This document shows, piece after piece, positions 30,426 through 41,423 of a stretch of 64,000 bases of DNA. The first letter of the stretch is position 1. Every line of letters begins with the position of its first letter. The notes below the pieces were generated by a model. That model did not search any database and had not been told where the DNA came from. It saw only the letters and a list, made by a program, of their open reading frames with translations. A program made the position numbers and the translations under genes. Origin of the DNA: Pythium myriotylum (Eukaryota > Oomycota > Peronosporomycetes > Pythiales > Pythiaceae); contig JALJCQ010000001.1 of NCBI GenBank assembly GCA_023091665.1, forward strand, positions 2,852,001-2,916,000, given 5' to 3'.

Positions 30426-30538
30426 GGAGTTTTCTGAATCAAAAATCCGCATCCGTACCCGCAAATAGCACAGAAACCGTCCAGAACCCTTTGAAACCGA
30501 TACAGGTGCGGAAAACCGTCCGTGGAAATGGCCCATTC

Positions 30539-30886
30539 TACGGACTCAATCCGCAACGAGAACGGCAACATGGCATCGAAAAAAACTGGTCGGAAGTCGA
30601 GGACGTGGCTCTCCTGCGCCAGGTGAGCGCCGATCTTCCGTTTGCCGCCAAGCATGGCGCTGTGATGGAGGCCTGGAACAAACTCGCGATGGCTCTCGTG
30701 AAGCTCAGCGACTTCGAGAGGCCAAACTTCGACGGAAAGCTCAGAATCGTTTCCTCGCGCTTCTCGAGAAGCACGCGAACGATGACAAGGCGTCTGCTCG
30801 CCTCTCCGGCGCTTCATAGGCGTACAAAGAACGTCGCCGGCTTCTCGACCTGGACCCTCGAGCGCAAGAGTGAGATGGGAAAATAG
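30539..30886 (+). pseudogene. Myb/SANT-like accessory protein of Harbinger element
   Basis: The plus-strand frame contains NWSEVEDVALLRQVSADLPF and MEAWNKLAMALVKL, a SANT/Myb-like trihelix. A one-base shift near 30740 then moves the continuation (NRFLALLEKHANDDKAS) to the next frame. In PIF/Harbinger elements the Myb-like partner helps carry the transposase to DNA. Confidence 0.6.
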
Positions 30887-31335
30887 AGGCGCTTACGCCA
30901 CACCGAGTACATGAGATCGACCGTCGTCAAATAGATGCGGCAAATTGAGGCAACAGATCTTCCAAAGACAGAAACCTGGGAGGTGTAGCGTGATGGATAA
31001 GTCAACCGGTACAAAACGATTGCGAGAGCCTCGACCGCGAAACCTTTGTCGCCTGTGGAGGTGACGATCACCTCAGGAAGCCGGAGACGGACGGTCAACT
31101 CCTTGATGCCCTCGACATCAAATCGAAATGCAAGCTTGCAGTCCGCATTAGACATCGAGGTGAGGTCCAGCCGCCATGACGGGATGAGCTGGCGCTCGAC
31201 TCGCATGCTCATGAACGCTTCGAGAAGCAGGTGAGACTTTTTGCGACGCCACAGGAGAAGAAGGAGAGCGATCTTAGCGTCCAAGTGCATTCTGCTTCGA
31301 TTGTGTTGGGATTTTTTGTGGGTACGGATGGGCAC
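30880..31335 (-). pseudogene. Harbinger transposase N-terminal part
   Basis: The minus-strand frame reads CKLAFRFDVEGIKELTVRL, FAVEALAIVLYRLTYPSRY and VFGRSVASICRIY, the helical region preceding the DDE core in HARBI1-like proteins. It ends before the catalytic domain. It converges on the SANT-like ORF from the other end of the element. Confidence 0.65.
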
Positions 31336-31423
31336 TCCTCTCGAAACCTATTTTTACAAATTCCACATCCGCACCCGTCTAATCTGGATACGGGTGCCGA
31401 ATTTTTTCAGAAAACTCCCTAAT

Positions 31424-31678
31424 GATACACTCCTATATTCTTGTCACCACGGGTTACACTATGTTCATTGAGGTTACTCTGTCCAGCGTAACTTCCCATG
31501 ACGTCCCACAAATCTGAAAACATCATCAGAAAGCTGATATCGCGCTCTTTTTAACGGTACTACCCACCCGACTTCTTTCAACTGTGCGGTTACAGTAAGA
31601 CAAGCGCTTGGTTTTGACTCGCATTGTGCTCTTTAGTCAACACGTCCCCAAGAACAAAATATGTCGATAGTGGTACTG
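31424..31678. other. Spacer between repeats and gene block
   Basis: I see no feature here. It presumably holds the 3' UTR of the pseudouridine synthase and the old right flank of the Crypton. Confidence 0.5.
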
Positions 31679-33614
31679 TTACTTTTGTACGTCGCACTCA
31701 TCAGAAGTCTTCTTGTGCATAAAATCTCGGCCTTCTTGTGCGATTGCTTCGATACCATAGCGGTCGATGTAATCAAAAAGCTCCTCTTCACTCGCGTCAA
31801 TTCGTAGCTTTCCTAGTCGCAGGTGCTACAACAATACCCAAGACAGTTAGTCATGCAAATAGTTCGCTATCACAACCACCGTACCTTCGCGATGCCGCGT
31901 CGAACGTCTGTTGTGAAGATTCCCGGCGCAATTGAGTATCGGACGCACAGTTTGGTCGTGAACTGTCGAGGAAGGACGCCTCGTGGCTTTCTTTCTTCGA
32001 TTGCTGCAGTCCTATTGTTTTGGACAAAAGTGCGTTGGCGCTCTTTCTTCTGAGATTTCTGCTCCTCAGCTTCTTTGAGCATAGCTTGCAGCTCTTCATC
32101 GTTTATGGCTTCGTTTGCTTCGAGTGACCGACGGAGGTAATTCCTCCATTGGTCAGTGTCTGACACTGACCATGCAGAAATGACTTCCTCATAGATAATG
32201 TTTTCTCGAAATCGTTGCATTTCCAAGTCCTCTTCAGCGTTTAGCAGGACTCGATGAGTAACTTCTCTGTTATCTGTCGCGCGGTGTGTGTTCTGATCCT
32301 CGTACAGCGAAACCGAATGAAGTTTACCACCAAACGTGCTACTGAGCAATACAAGACCTTCCGCTGGGGCGATGGGGATTCGGACGATCCTGTTCGTGTC
32401 TTTGGTTGGCAGCAAACGTACGTTAACAGGTCAGCACCAAGCAGGAGGTTCGGAGAACACACGTACTTATTGCAGCGTTGAACTGGGTACGGGTCATTGC
32501 CTTAGTAGCTACTGCGAGGGCTCCACCAACCATACACCGAATTTGGTGCAAAAGGAAGGCCTGGCCAACGATGTGAACGCGCAAATATGGCTCGCCGCCA
32601 AAATCGTTGATGAGGGAACCCGAACATGAGTAAATCGCGCGACGATGACGCGGAAGTGGTTTGCGTGAAACTGCACTTGAGTTCTCGAATTCACCATACT
32701 CGAGAGACGTGTAATCTTCACTGGGCAGGTCATTAGAGTCGTCCTCATCATCTGCTTCAACTTCATGGTCATCGGAGGTCTCGACCGCCCTTCCTGAGGC
32801 TTTCTCTGCTGCCGTTCGGGCATGCTGGCGGTAGAAGAAAGATCGTGACTTCGTAAAGTTGTGAAAGTCGTGGATACCTTCATAGTCACGAAGAGCGCGG
32901 CAGAACTCATCTACCGCGTCTTGCTCATGCCACTCTTCTTCACTCATGCCCGTTGCAGCGAGACAGCTTGTCTTCAGAAACGACAGTGGCATGAAGTACT
33001 CGTACTCGCGTAGGACGCAGTTCTTCCGCGCAGAAAAGCGCTTGTTGACACGCGTGCAGGAAAAGAGGCGAATTGTTGGTGGGAGTGCAGCGTTGATGGC
33101 GTCGGTGAGACCTCGAATGCGGCCAGTGGCAGGATCCACATTCTTTTCCTCGTCGATCAGCAGCTTACCAGAAAACTATCGAAGAAGTGTGCCCAAGATA
33201 AGTGTTCGATGTATCGATAAGGCTTTGAAAAATACGAGCACGTACCACGATGCAGCCGGCGTGGACCCCTTTGTCCGTGCGGCTACTTCTGGACCAGTCG
33301 ATCTTGGAGAGATCGACAAAGTTGGACTCGCGCATCGCGCCAGCCTCCAAGATAGCTTGGCGCAGCTCGTTCTCGATCGTCGGCACGTTCTTATTGAGCT
33401 GCACGCCGTGGTAGCCCGTGCCCAGGTAGCCCGCGACCAGCGCGACCTTGCGCTTGACGAGCTTGGACGTGCTTTCAGTCGCCAGCCACCGAGCGTTCAG
33501 AGACGCCGAGAGGGCGGCCCCGCAGGCAGACGGGCGCAGCAGCGACGAGCCATGGGCGGCGTTGCGGTGGAGCAGCGGGCTGCGCCGCAGCACGGCGCGG
33601 AGAGCCGCGTTCAT
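31679..33614 (-). CDS. tRNA pseudouridine synthase, PUS1-like (TruA family)
   Basis: Converts uridine to pseudouridine in tRNA. Four exons: 33246-33614, 32467-33175, 31885-32399 and 31679-31825; introns are 70, 67 and 59 nt, and the product is 579 residues. The catalytic Asp is in SRSSRTDKGVHA. YLGTGYHGVQLNKN, YEYFMPLSFLK, VGQAFLLHQIRCMVGG and IPIAPAEGLVL are TruA/Pus1 signatures. The Arg-rich, acid-poor N-terminus (MNAALRAVLRRSP) looks like a mitochondrial presequence. An acidic insertion (EADDEDDSND) splits the domain. The last exon reads HLRLGKLRIDASEEE. PUS1 and PUS3 are hard to tell apart by eye. Confidence 0.9.
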
Positions 33615-33857
33615 GGGCGTGGGTCAGCCAGCGAGTGAGTGGTGCACGAAATGTTGCCATCTCGATCTCACCTTGATTTGGTAATCTCATACCATGCATT
33701 TCGACGACGCTGCGATAGTCACTTCAAGTGTAAACGAGGTTTTACGGCCACCTTGAACCACCAAAAAACCTCGTCAGTGGACGGCGCCAACGTTGGCGAA
33801 CCGCAGCACCACGTCGTTGGTGCGCGCCACAACACATCCTCGGTCCCGGTAGCAACC
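33615..33857. promoter_or_regulatory. Divergent promoter, PUS1-like / GCSH
   Basis: 243 bp separate the two start codons, so both mitochondrial-type genes share this region. No obvious TATA or CCAAT box is seen. Confidence 0.5.
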
Positions 33858-34490
33858 ATGGTCATGGCCGTCCGTGTCGCCTCCGCGCTCGCCAAGTCGC
33901 TGCGCGCGCCGCCCGCGAGCGCGTTCGCGTGGCGCTCGCTCGCCCGCGCGCAGTCGACGCCGGCCGTCGCGCGCTTCTCGACCAAGTACACGCCGCAGCA
34001 CGAGTACATCACGGTCAACGGCAGCGAAGGCACCGTCGGCATCACCGACTTTGCGCAGAACTCGCTCGGCGACGTCGTCTTCGTGGACCTGCCCAAGGTC
34101 GGCGCCACTTTCTCCAAGGGGTACGCATGGCACGGCTGCCGAGCTGAGATAGAGAGAGAGTGAAAACTCATGGCAATTGTTTTGCAGCGACGCGTTTGGC
34201 TCCGTCGAGTCGGTCAAGGCCGCCAGCGACGTCTACGCGCCCGTCTCGGGCACGGTCGTTGCCATCAACGAGGTATGTGACTGGTAAATTTCGATGCAAG
34301 GCGGATGCAAACCGAGGTCTCACGATGCACGTGCGGTCGGTAGAACCTGAGCGAGAGCCCGAACCTCGTGAACGAGGAGGCCATGACCGGCGGCTGGTTC
34401 ATCAAGATCAACGTGGAGAACCCGTCGGAGCTCGACGAGCTGCTCGGCGAGGCTGCGTACAAGGAGCACTGCGCGAAAGAGGACCACTAG
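33858..34490 (+). CDS. GCSH: Glycine cleavage system H protein
   Basis: Lipoyl carrier that shuttles the aminomethyl group between the P, T and L proteins in mitochondria. Exons 33858-34120, 34188-34272 and 34344-34490 give 164 residues. An Arg/Ala/Ser-rich presequence (to about residue 38) precedes [20 protein letters not shown] and [15 protein letters not shown]. The lipoylated Lys is in [15 protein letters not shown]. The end matches the family with [20 protein letters not shown] second in-frame ATG lies two codons downstream, so the start could be 33864. Confidence 0.96.
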
Positions 34491-34813
34491 AGCACCCGCC
34501 GCCCTACCGAGTCGCAAGACTCGCTAGCGTTGCGTCTGCCCGTGCCCCTCTTTCCCACCCCCCCAGACAGACCCACGTTTCAGTTGCCCATTAAATACAC
34601 GGATGCTTCTAAGCACAAAGACATCTTGCCTCCAATCTCCCACGGTCTCCCAAAGAGCCAACGTCAGTCAGTTGCCACAGGAATGATGGCCTCTCTCCCA
34701 CTGCCTGTCTAGAATGGTAATATTCCTTCGTAAACTCGACTAGATTCGTAAATCCTGCCCCTCTCCCCTTCGAATTCAAACAGTGAGAAAACCGCGCCAA
34801 CTCGGCAGGCCCC
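34491..34813. other. GCSH-kinesin intergenic region
   Basis: No gene. One CCAAT pentamer lies at 34632-34636. It holds the GCSH 3' end and the kinesin 5' flank. Confidence 0.5.
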
Positions 34814-37800
34814 ATGGCGGACGACGGCAACGTCAAGGTCTTCTGCCGCGTGCGCCCGCCGAACGAGCGCGAGGGCGGCGCCTCGGCCTTCGCCAAGAAG
34901 TGCGTCACCGTGCCGACCGCCGACCCGCTGCAGCAGACCGTGCTGCTCCAGCTCAAGGGCGTGCAGGCCGCGCCCAAGACCTTCACCTTCGACCGCGTCT
35001 TCCACGAACTCTCGAGCCAGAACGAGGTCTTCGAGCTCGTCGGCGTGCCCATCACGCGCGCATGTCTCCAGGGATACAACGGCACGATCTTCGCCTACGG
35101 ACAGACCGGCTCGGGCAAGACCTTCACGATGCAGGGGCCGGACGACGTCATCGACGCCGACGCGCGCAACCTGAGCGAGCCCGAGCGAGCGCTGCGCGGG
35201 CTCGTGCCGCGCGTGCTCGACTTTCTCTTCCAGGACGCGCATCCGTTGCGCGTCGCGACCGACGCCACGCGCGTTGAACACACATTTGCCTGCTCGTTCA
35301 TGGAGATCTACAATGAGCGCGTGTACGATCTGCTCGACCATGGGAGCACGCGCGACGCTGCCGGCCTAATTCTTCGAGAGAATGGTCGCAAGGGGGTTTC
35401 TGTGGAAGGGCTGATTGAGAGCGTGGTGAGCAACGCGAGACAAGCTGCTGAGCTCATGGCGATTGGCGCGCGGAATCGGCGTGTCGGGCAGACGGCGATG
35501 AACCGAGAAAGCAGTCGCTCGCATAGCGTGTTCGTGCTCCAGATCCAGTCCAAGGAAACGACACCCGATGGAATCACCCGCACGCGCTTATCTCGATTTA
35601 ATCTTGTGGATCTTGCTGGATCCGAGCGACAGAGGAATACGGAAGCTGCCGGTGAGCGGCTAAAGGAGGCTGGGAGTATCAACAAGTCACTATCTGCTCT
35701 TGGCAACGTGATCATGGGCCTCGTGGAACAGTCTGCAGGGAAGAACCGCCATGTCCACTATCGAGATTCAAAGCTGACATTCCTGCTGAAGGATTCACTC
35801 GGTGGGAACTCAAAGACGTTCATGATCGCAACAGTATCGCCTGCTGAGGATTCATCCCACGAGACGCTGTCAACACTGAAGTTTGCCCAGCGCGCGAAGC
35901 TCATCAGAAACAATGCTGTCATTAACGAAGACACAACCGGCAGTGTTATCGTCTTGCAGGAAGAAATTCTTCGGCTACGTCGCCAACTGCAAGAGGCTCA
36001 GGCCGGTCGGGTTTCTGGGCACGATCTTGCTGCAGAAGTGCGGCTCTCTGGGGTCAATCAGTCGCCACCCAGTGAAGCCAACGCGAACGTGTGTGAATCA
36101 GGGGTGGAAGAACGACTTACCGAGCTTGAAACTGCTCTAGCATTTTCGTTAGAGAAGAATGAGACGCTGATGCGCAAAAATGGTCAGCTTTCGTTACAGG
36201 CTGGTCATCTGCAATCTCTGTGCGAGGAGTTGAAGCGTAACGTATCTCACCTGAAGCTTCACCTACGCCTAAAACGGCAAGGTCGCAATGCGGAAGTGGA
36301 TGAGTATGAGTCGACCGCTGACGCCATCGAGTGGAGGATGAAGTACGAGGAATTGGAGGAAGCCTTCGCCGAGCTACAAGAACAGATGAATTCTGGGCAA
36401 GCGTTTGCAGCTGAGAACAGAGGAAGTGATGTCGATAAACTCAACATCATGTATATGACGCTTACGAAGCAGCTCGCGCAAGTCATTCGTGACAAGCACG
36501 AGATATCTGATCGACTCAGCATGAAACAAATGACTCATGGGGATGCGTTTGAAGACAAGATTGCGCTTCTTGAATCAGAATTCATGGCACGAGCAGCAGA
36601 ATATGAGTCCCAACTCAATACTCTATCTGCCATCAGTTTTGCTGCCGAGGAAAAAGCCAAAGTTGCTTCGCTTGAACTTCTCCATAGTAAGCAGAAAGAG
36701 GCAGCTTGGAAGATCGACCAACAGCGTTCCGAGATTATGATTTCAGAACTGCAAGATCAAATATCCAGACTTGAGGCCGAGGCTAGGAAAGCCCATGACA
36801 TGATACTCGACGAGAAGCGCAACCGTGTCGATTTAGAGATCGCTCTCCGTGGCGATCATTTACGAGAGAAAGAGGACATTGAAGCTCGGCTAGCTGAGAA
36901 GCTCACGGATTACTTCGAAATGAAGCAGTCGCGCGACGATATTCAAGTCAAAATGAATGCCGTTATCTCTGAACGAGACGAACTCAAGTCGGAGTTCCAC
37001 GAGCTTCAAGCCGAGCTTGCAGTGAGAAGTGATGAACTGGCAGCTGCACTAGCCAACGTCGATTCTCGTGAAGATGAACTACGCAGAATGTCTGCGGAGC
37101 ACGCAGCTTACCAACTCGAACAAAAAGAGGAATCGGAGGCTCTTCAGGCACGATTAGACAGTGCTAGCTCTACAATCAGTCATCTTGAGCTGTCAAACGG
37201 CAATCTCGAACGATCTATTGCGGATCTTGACAACGAGAAGGGTTCTTTGCAATCTACCATCATCAAGCTTGAGAGTCAGCTTAACGATAAGGACAAGGTG
37301 ATAGAGGAACTACGTATAGAAGACCAAAGAAGCTCCACTCTCATCTCCTCGCTTGAAGACTCCTGTACTACCCTCAGGGCGGAGCTATCTGATTCAGCAC
37401 GAATTTCCACAGAAAAATCGGCGAGAATTGAGGAGTTGCTGAGCGAGCTAGCAGGATCGGCTTCCGCGAACTTGGCTCTGTCTGAAAAGTTGAACAGTAC
37501 TGAGAACACACTGGACAAGGCACAGGGACAAATCGAATCGCTTGAGCTCGAGCAACAGCAACTTCTTGCCAAGGTTGATTCTCTGGAACGGACAATCGCA
37601 GATACCGAGAGGGCCCGAGATGATCTTGCTGATAGACTTCTTCGCAAGACAGACGAAGTGTCCGTGCTGACTGAGGTCAACTCAAAGTTAGTCGCACAAG
37701 TCGAAGAGTCCCACTTAAAGTGTGAGAAGGAAGTGGAGTCGCACATCAAAACTAAGGCTGTTCTTGACAAAACGTCTGCGGCTCTAGAGCAGGCAGAAGC

Positions 37801-40800
37801 CGAGCAAGCGGAGTTGAAAAATGAAATCAACACACTTCAGAGAGAAAACGCTCAACTTAACGCAACGGTGGACTCGCTGACCGAAGAACTTGCAAAAAAG
37901 TCCGAGTCGCTTCAAATCACAGAGGAAACAGTACGTGAGTGCAGACTGGAGATGGCCGAGCGTGCAAAGAAGTATGAAGCCGAGCTTGAGATCAGCGAAG
38001 AGAAATATTCCAACCTAGCCACACAGCTTGATGCAACGATCCACAAAAATGAGCAGTTCATTGCAACTTTGAGGTCTCAACACGCCGATGACCTCCAATC
38101 TCTCCAAAACAAAGCGGAGGAAGTAGCTCTCTTGCACAAGACCCAAGTTACCGAGCTGAATCAAGAGATCGAAGATGGAAAGTTGCGTTTACGAGACGCA
38201 GAACAGCAACACCGTGAATGTGTGAGCGGATTGCAGCAAGAGATTCAGTCTCTTCGGACTGATCTTAACTGTGAGAAACAAAATCGAGCAGATGATACAA
38301 AACGAGCGCAGGACAGATTGGACGAACTGGTTCAGGATTACGAGAGCAAGCTGAGCTCTCTGGCTGCGACGTCGGAACAGCTCAAAAAGGATTACGAATC
38401 CAAGATTGATTCTCTAAATTGTGCCCTCGACAGTGCGAAAAACAAGATAAACGAACTCGATAGTGCAATCAAACATCTCGAGACCGTAAGAACGACTCTT
38501 GAGGGACGTGTCAGCTCACTTGAAGCTACCAAGGAGGGACTTGAGGAGACGATCCAGAAGCTGCAAGGCGAGCGTGATGGCCTGGTTGGACGAGTACGAT
38601 CTCTTGAGTGCGATTTGGCACAGGTGACCAGTGCAAAGGCCACTGCTGATGATCAAATTGACAAGCTTACACAAGAATTGAAGTCTCAAATTGATCTTGT
38701 CCATCAACGAGACAATGAGATAAATGCTTTGGAAAGCACGGTGAACGATTTGAAGACGAATCTCGAAATCTTAACCGACGAGCATTCCACTATTGTCGAA
38801 GAACTGAAACAATCGGGAATTCTAGTCGAGGAGCTCAAACGATCTCATGAAGAGACTATGTCAGAAACTCGGAATGCACATGCGACTGAGATCCACCGAC
38901 TGACGAAGGATGCCGAAGCTTCAACGCAGAGGCTAGAGCGTATTCTGTCTTCTTTACGAGAGGAGTCCTCGGCCAAGGGCTTGGAAATCGATAGGTTGGG
39001 TGAGGTTATCCAGAGCCGCGAGATTGTTATTGCCCAGCTGGAAGGTCGAGTCTCTGATGAACTTCGCGCCAAGGAATGTGCACTTAGTGATCTTTCAAGC
39101 GCACGTACTTCTCTCGAAGAACGTGACCAGACCATCCTCGAGAAGGATGAAACTATTGCTCGCGTTCAACAACAGTTGGAGTCACACCAAGAGGAGGCAA
39201 ACGAGGTCAAGGTTCAATTAAGTGGCCGGGTTCAACTCTTAGAGGCAGATTTGAATGATCTCAGTCGAGCCCACGATCTTCTAACGACTTCTAACGATTC
39301 ACTATCGAAGCAATATGGCGAGACAGTGTCCGAACTGGAGCATGCGCGAGCCCAAAATGACGACTTCGTGAAGCAAAATCAAGAACTAGGTCGCCGATTG
39401 GATGAGACTAAGTCGGATTTCGCGAGTCTCATGACTACTTCGGGCGAGTTGAAGAAAGAGCTGACTATGAAAGCCGCAGAGATTGCAGCAATTTTGGGGG
39501 AGAAGCGACGCCTTGAAGATAATGTGACGGAACTCAAGAAACTCATCACTCAGCGAGAAGAAGAAATCGACGAAAAGGACAGCGTCATCAGCGGTATGGA
39601 AGAAATAATTGAGAATCTTGAAGCAGACAAGCTGAGTGCTTCGAAAGATCTTGAGCGGATTGCACAAGCTGAAGAGGCAGCTCGAATCAAACTGCAGAAG
39701 TTTGAATCAGAGCTTGATATGAAGACAAAGGAGCTTGCAAGTACCCAAGAAGCCCACAAAATGGCCGAAAACTTATATCGCGAAGCCATGACGAAGTCAG
39801 AAGTTTTGGTTTCAAGTCTCCGTGATGAAATAAAACGTGCTAGCAATGATTTGGACGCAGCAAACACGGTCATCAAGCAAAAAGACAATGAGCTTGGTGA
39901 TTACGCTGGAACAGTTGAAAAGCTTCGAAGTGAAATCAAGCATCTAACAGCGAACTGTGATGATCTAGCTAAGCAGATCCGTCAGAATGAGGAGCTCCGA
40001 GTATCTCTCGAGGTCGAGAATAAAGAAAGAGAGAAATCTTGGGAGCAAGCGATGAACGAGATTGCCGTGGCACTTGCAGACTCGAAGTCTCGATGTGAAT
40101 TATCCGAAAAACTTGCTACGACGAAGTGTAATGAACTGGCTGATTGTATGACGGCCCTTAAAGCAGCCCAATGTGAGGTTGCGGCTGCTCTCAATACGAT
40201 TGCAAGCTTGGAAGAAAAATCAGCAGCACAGTTGGCATCGTCACAAGAGGCGCAAGAAATTCTTCGAAAGAGAATATCTGAACTTGACAAGGATATCGAT
40301 GATCTAAGAGCCGACTCAAAGAAGAAAACAGTCGAGGCAGCTGAAGTTGAAAAGTGCCTCCAGCAGGAGTTGATTGAAGTTCGTCATGAACTGGATCATT
40401 CATCGGAGAAGCTGGCTCGGCAGCGAAAGAGGAACGATTCGCTCCAGGAACTCAACGGTCAACTCACACGAGAACTCGAAGAAAAATCGACTACTATTTC
40501 GAGTAACGCGGAACTACTTCATCATATCAAGGTGGAACTTCAAAGTGCTAGGGATGAGAAATTACTTGCGCAAGAACAGCTTGCAACTACGATGCAAACG
40601 CTGTCGACGCTCACTGTTGAGATGGAAGAGCTCTCGAAAGCACATAAGCAGCTTGCTACTGAAGTAGAGCAGAAGATGGAGCGGCTGAAAGCGAAAGAGT
40701 TGGAGTGGGAAGCGAAGGAGATGGAGTTAAAGGGGCGGACATCGGTCGTTGGCGAGATGGAAGAGCAAATTGCTGATGAATCTAAGCGACTGGCTGAGGA

Positions 40801-41329
40801 AAAAGTTCTCGTTGCCCAGCGCAAGAAGGAAGCAGACAGAATTAAGCGTGAGTATGATCAGCTGAAAGTTCGTGTTGAGGATCTCGAGACGACGAAGATC
40901 CAGCTCACAAAGGAGAGAGAGAAGTACCGAAAAGAAGTTAACGTACTGACTCATCGACTAGACGAGATCTCCAAGGAGAACGACAAGCTCGTAGGCCACG
41001 ACAACAAGCGCCAGAAAATCCAACACCACATCAAAGTCAAGGAGGAGAACAATCGACTACAGGAAGAGGTCCGTCTCCTGACCGAGCAAAAGTTTAAGCT
41101 CGAAGTGAGAATCGAGAAACTGGAGCTGTCGTTGAAGGAGAAAGAAAATATCGTGAACGAAGCTCAGATTGACCTCTCGAGGTCACCATCTTCAGTGAAG
41201 TCCAACTCCAGTCTTCGCGGAAACCAGCACACATTATCTTCAACGACTTTGTCGTCAGGAAAACAGAAAACGGACACACAACCCGTCGAATCATCTGTGA
41301 GGAAGCGTTTGCGATCGCGCAACGAATGA
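34814..41329 (+). CDS. Kinesin-12-like motor protein with long coiled coil
   Basis: 2171 residues in one uninterrupted exon. The N-terminal motor covers about 1-375: VKVFCRVRPPNEREGG, P-loop GQTGSGKTFTM near 95-105, switch I NRESSRSHSVF near 230, and switch II NLVDLAGSERQRN near 262. YRDSKLTFLLKDSLGGNSK follows. The neck reads NNAVINEDTTGSV, which resembles the NxAVVNEDTxG signature of kinesin-12 (KIF15/PAKRP) more than CENP-E. The rest to about 2110 is almost continuous coiled coil rich in Glu, Leu and Ser, followed by a short basic Ser-rich tail ending RKRLRSRNE. Likely a plus-end spindle or phragmoplast-like motor. Intron loss or absence over 6.5 kb is notable beside multi-intron neighbours. 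Confidence 0.95.
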   Translation: MADDGNVKVFCRVRPPNEREGGASAFAKKCVTVPTADPLQQTVLLQLKGVQAAPKTFTFDRVFHELSSQNEVFELVGVPITRACLQGYNGTIFAYGQTGSGKTFTMQGPDDVIDADARNLSEPERALRGLVPRVLDFLFQDAHPLRVATDATRVEHTFACSFMEIYNERVYDLLDHGSTRDAAGLILRENGRKGVSVEGLIESVVSNARQAAELMAIGARNRRVGQTAMNRESSRSHSVFVLQIQSKETTPDGITRTRLSRFNLVDLAGSERQRNTEAAGERLKEAGSINKSLSALGNVIMGLVEQSAGKNRHVHYRDSKLTFLLKDSLGGNSKTFMIATVSPAEDSSHETLSTLKFAQRAKLIRNNAVINEDTTGSVIVLQEEILRLRRQLQEAQAGRVSGHDLAAEVRLSGVNQSPPSEANANVCESGVEERLTELETALAFSLEKNETLMRKNGQLSLQAGHLQSLCEELKRNVSHLKLHLRLKRQGRNAEVDEYESTADAIEWRMKYEELEEAFAELQEQMNSGQAFAAENRGSDVDKLNIMYMTLTKQLAQVIRDKHEISDRLSMKQMTHGDAFEDKIALLESEFMARAAEYESQLNTLSAISFAAEEKAKVASLELLHSKQKEAAWKIDQQRSEIMISELQDQISRLEAEARKAHDMILDEKRNRVDLEIALRGDHLREKEDIEARLAEKLTDYFEMKQSRDDIQVKMNAVISERDELKSEFHELQAELAVRSDELAAALANVDSREDELRRMSAEHAAYQLEQKEESEALQARLDSASSTISHLELSNGNLERSIADLDNEKGSLQSTIIKLESQLNDKDKVIEELRIEDQRSSTLISSLEDSCTTLRAELSDSARISTEKSARIEELLSELAGSASANLALSEKLNSTENTLDKAQGQIESLELEQQQLLAKVDSLERTIADTERARDDLADRLLRKTDEVSVLTEVNSKLVAQVEESHLKCEKEVESHIKTKAVLDKTSAALEQAEAEQAELKNEINTLQRENAQLNATVDSLTEELAKKSESLQITEETVRECRLEMAERAKKYEAELEISEEKYSNLATQLDATIHKNEQFIATLRSQHADDLQSLQNKAEEVALLHKTQVTELNQEIEDGKLRLRDAEQQHRECVSGLQQEIQSLRTDLNCEKQNRADDTKRAQDRLDELVQDYESKLSSLAATSEQLKKDYESKIDSLNCALDSAKNKINELDSAIKHLETVRTTLEGRVSSLEATKEGLEETIQKLQGERDGLVGRVRSLECDLAQVTSAKATADDQIDKLTQELKSQIDLVHQRDNEINALESTVNDLKTNLEILTDEHSTIVEELKQSGILVEELKRSHEETMSETRNAHATEIHRLTKDAEASTQRLERILSSLREESSAKGLEIDRLGEVIQSREIVIAQLEGRVSDELRAKECALSDLSSARTSLEERDQTILEKDETIARVQQQLESHQEEANEVKVQLSGRVQLLEADLNDLSRAHDLLTTSNDSLSKQYGETVSELEHARAQNDDFVKQNQELGRRLDETKSDFASLMTTSGELKKELTMKAAEIAAILGEKRRLEDNVTELKKLITQREEEIDEKDSVISGMEEIIENLEADKLSASKDLERIAQAEEAARIKLQKFESELDMKTKELASTQEAHKMAENLYREAMTKSEVLVSSLRDEIKRASNDLDAANTVIKQKDNELGDYAGTVEKLRSEIKHLTANCDDLAKQIRQNEELRVSLEVENKEREKSWEQAMNEIAVALADSKSRCELSEKLATTKCNELADCMTALKAAQCEVAAALNTIASLEEKSAAQLASSQEAQEILRKRISELDKDIDDLRADSKKKTVEAAEVEKCLQQELIEVRHELDHSSEKLARQRKRNDSLQELNGQLTRELEEKSTTISSNAELLHHIKVELQSARDEKLLAQEQLATTMQTLSTLTVEMEELSKAHKQLATEVEQKMERLKAKELEWEAKEMELKGRTSVVGEMEEQIADESKRLAEEKVLVAQRKKEADRIKREYDQLKVRVEDLETTKIQLTKEREKYRKEVNVLTHRLDEISKENDKLVGHDNKRQKIQHHIKVKEENNRLQEEVRLLTEQKFKLEVRIEKLELSLKEKENIVNEAQIDLSRSPSSVKSNSSLRGNQHTLSSTTLSSGKQKTDTQPVESSVRKRLRSRNE

Positions 41330-41423
41330 GTGATCTTTAGATAGAGTTAGTACCGATGTATGTACGTCAATATTTCATCTCTGCTTCACATTTGATCGGA
41401 CGGAAATTGCTTCCAAAAGCGCG

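Larger units (their letters stand above)
30424..31420. mobile_element. Small PIF/Harbinger-like element
   Basis: 997 nt with terminal inverted repeats beginning AGGGAGTTTTCTGAA, flanked by AAT at 30421-30423 and 31421-31423. This fits the 3-bp duplication of PIF/Harbinger; TA as a 2-bp duplication is equally readable. It contains remnants of the family's two genes. Insertion happened exactly at the stop codon of the Crypton ORF. The central catalytic part of the transposase is gone. Confidence 0.75.

Noticed and set aside
30491..31335. Host genes inside 30424-31420
   Set aside because: Both ORFs lie between inverted repeats with a target duplication and match the two PIF/Harbinger proteins in broken form.
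34814..41329. CENP-E (kinesin-7) identity for the long kinesin
   Set aside because: Length fits, but the neck after the motor (NNAVINEDTTGSV) resembles kinesin-12; kept as kinesin-12-like.
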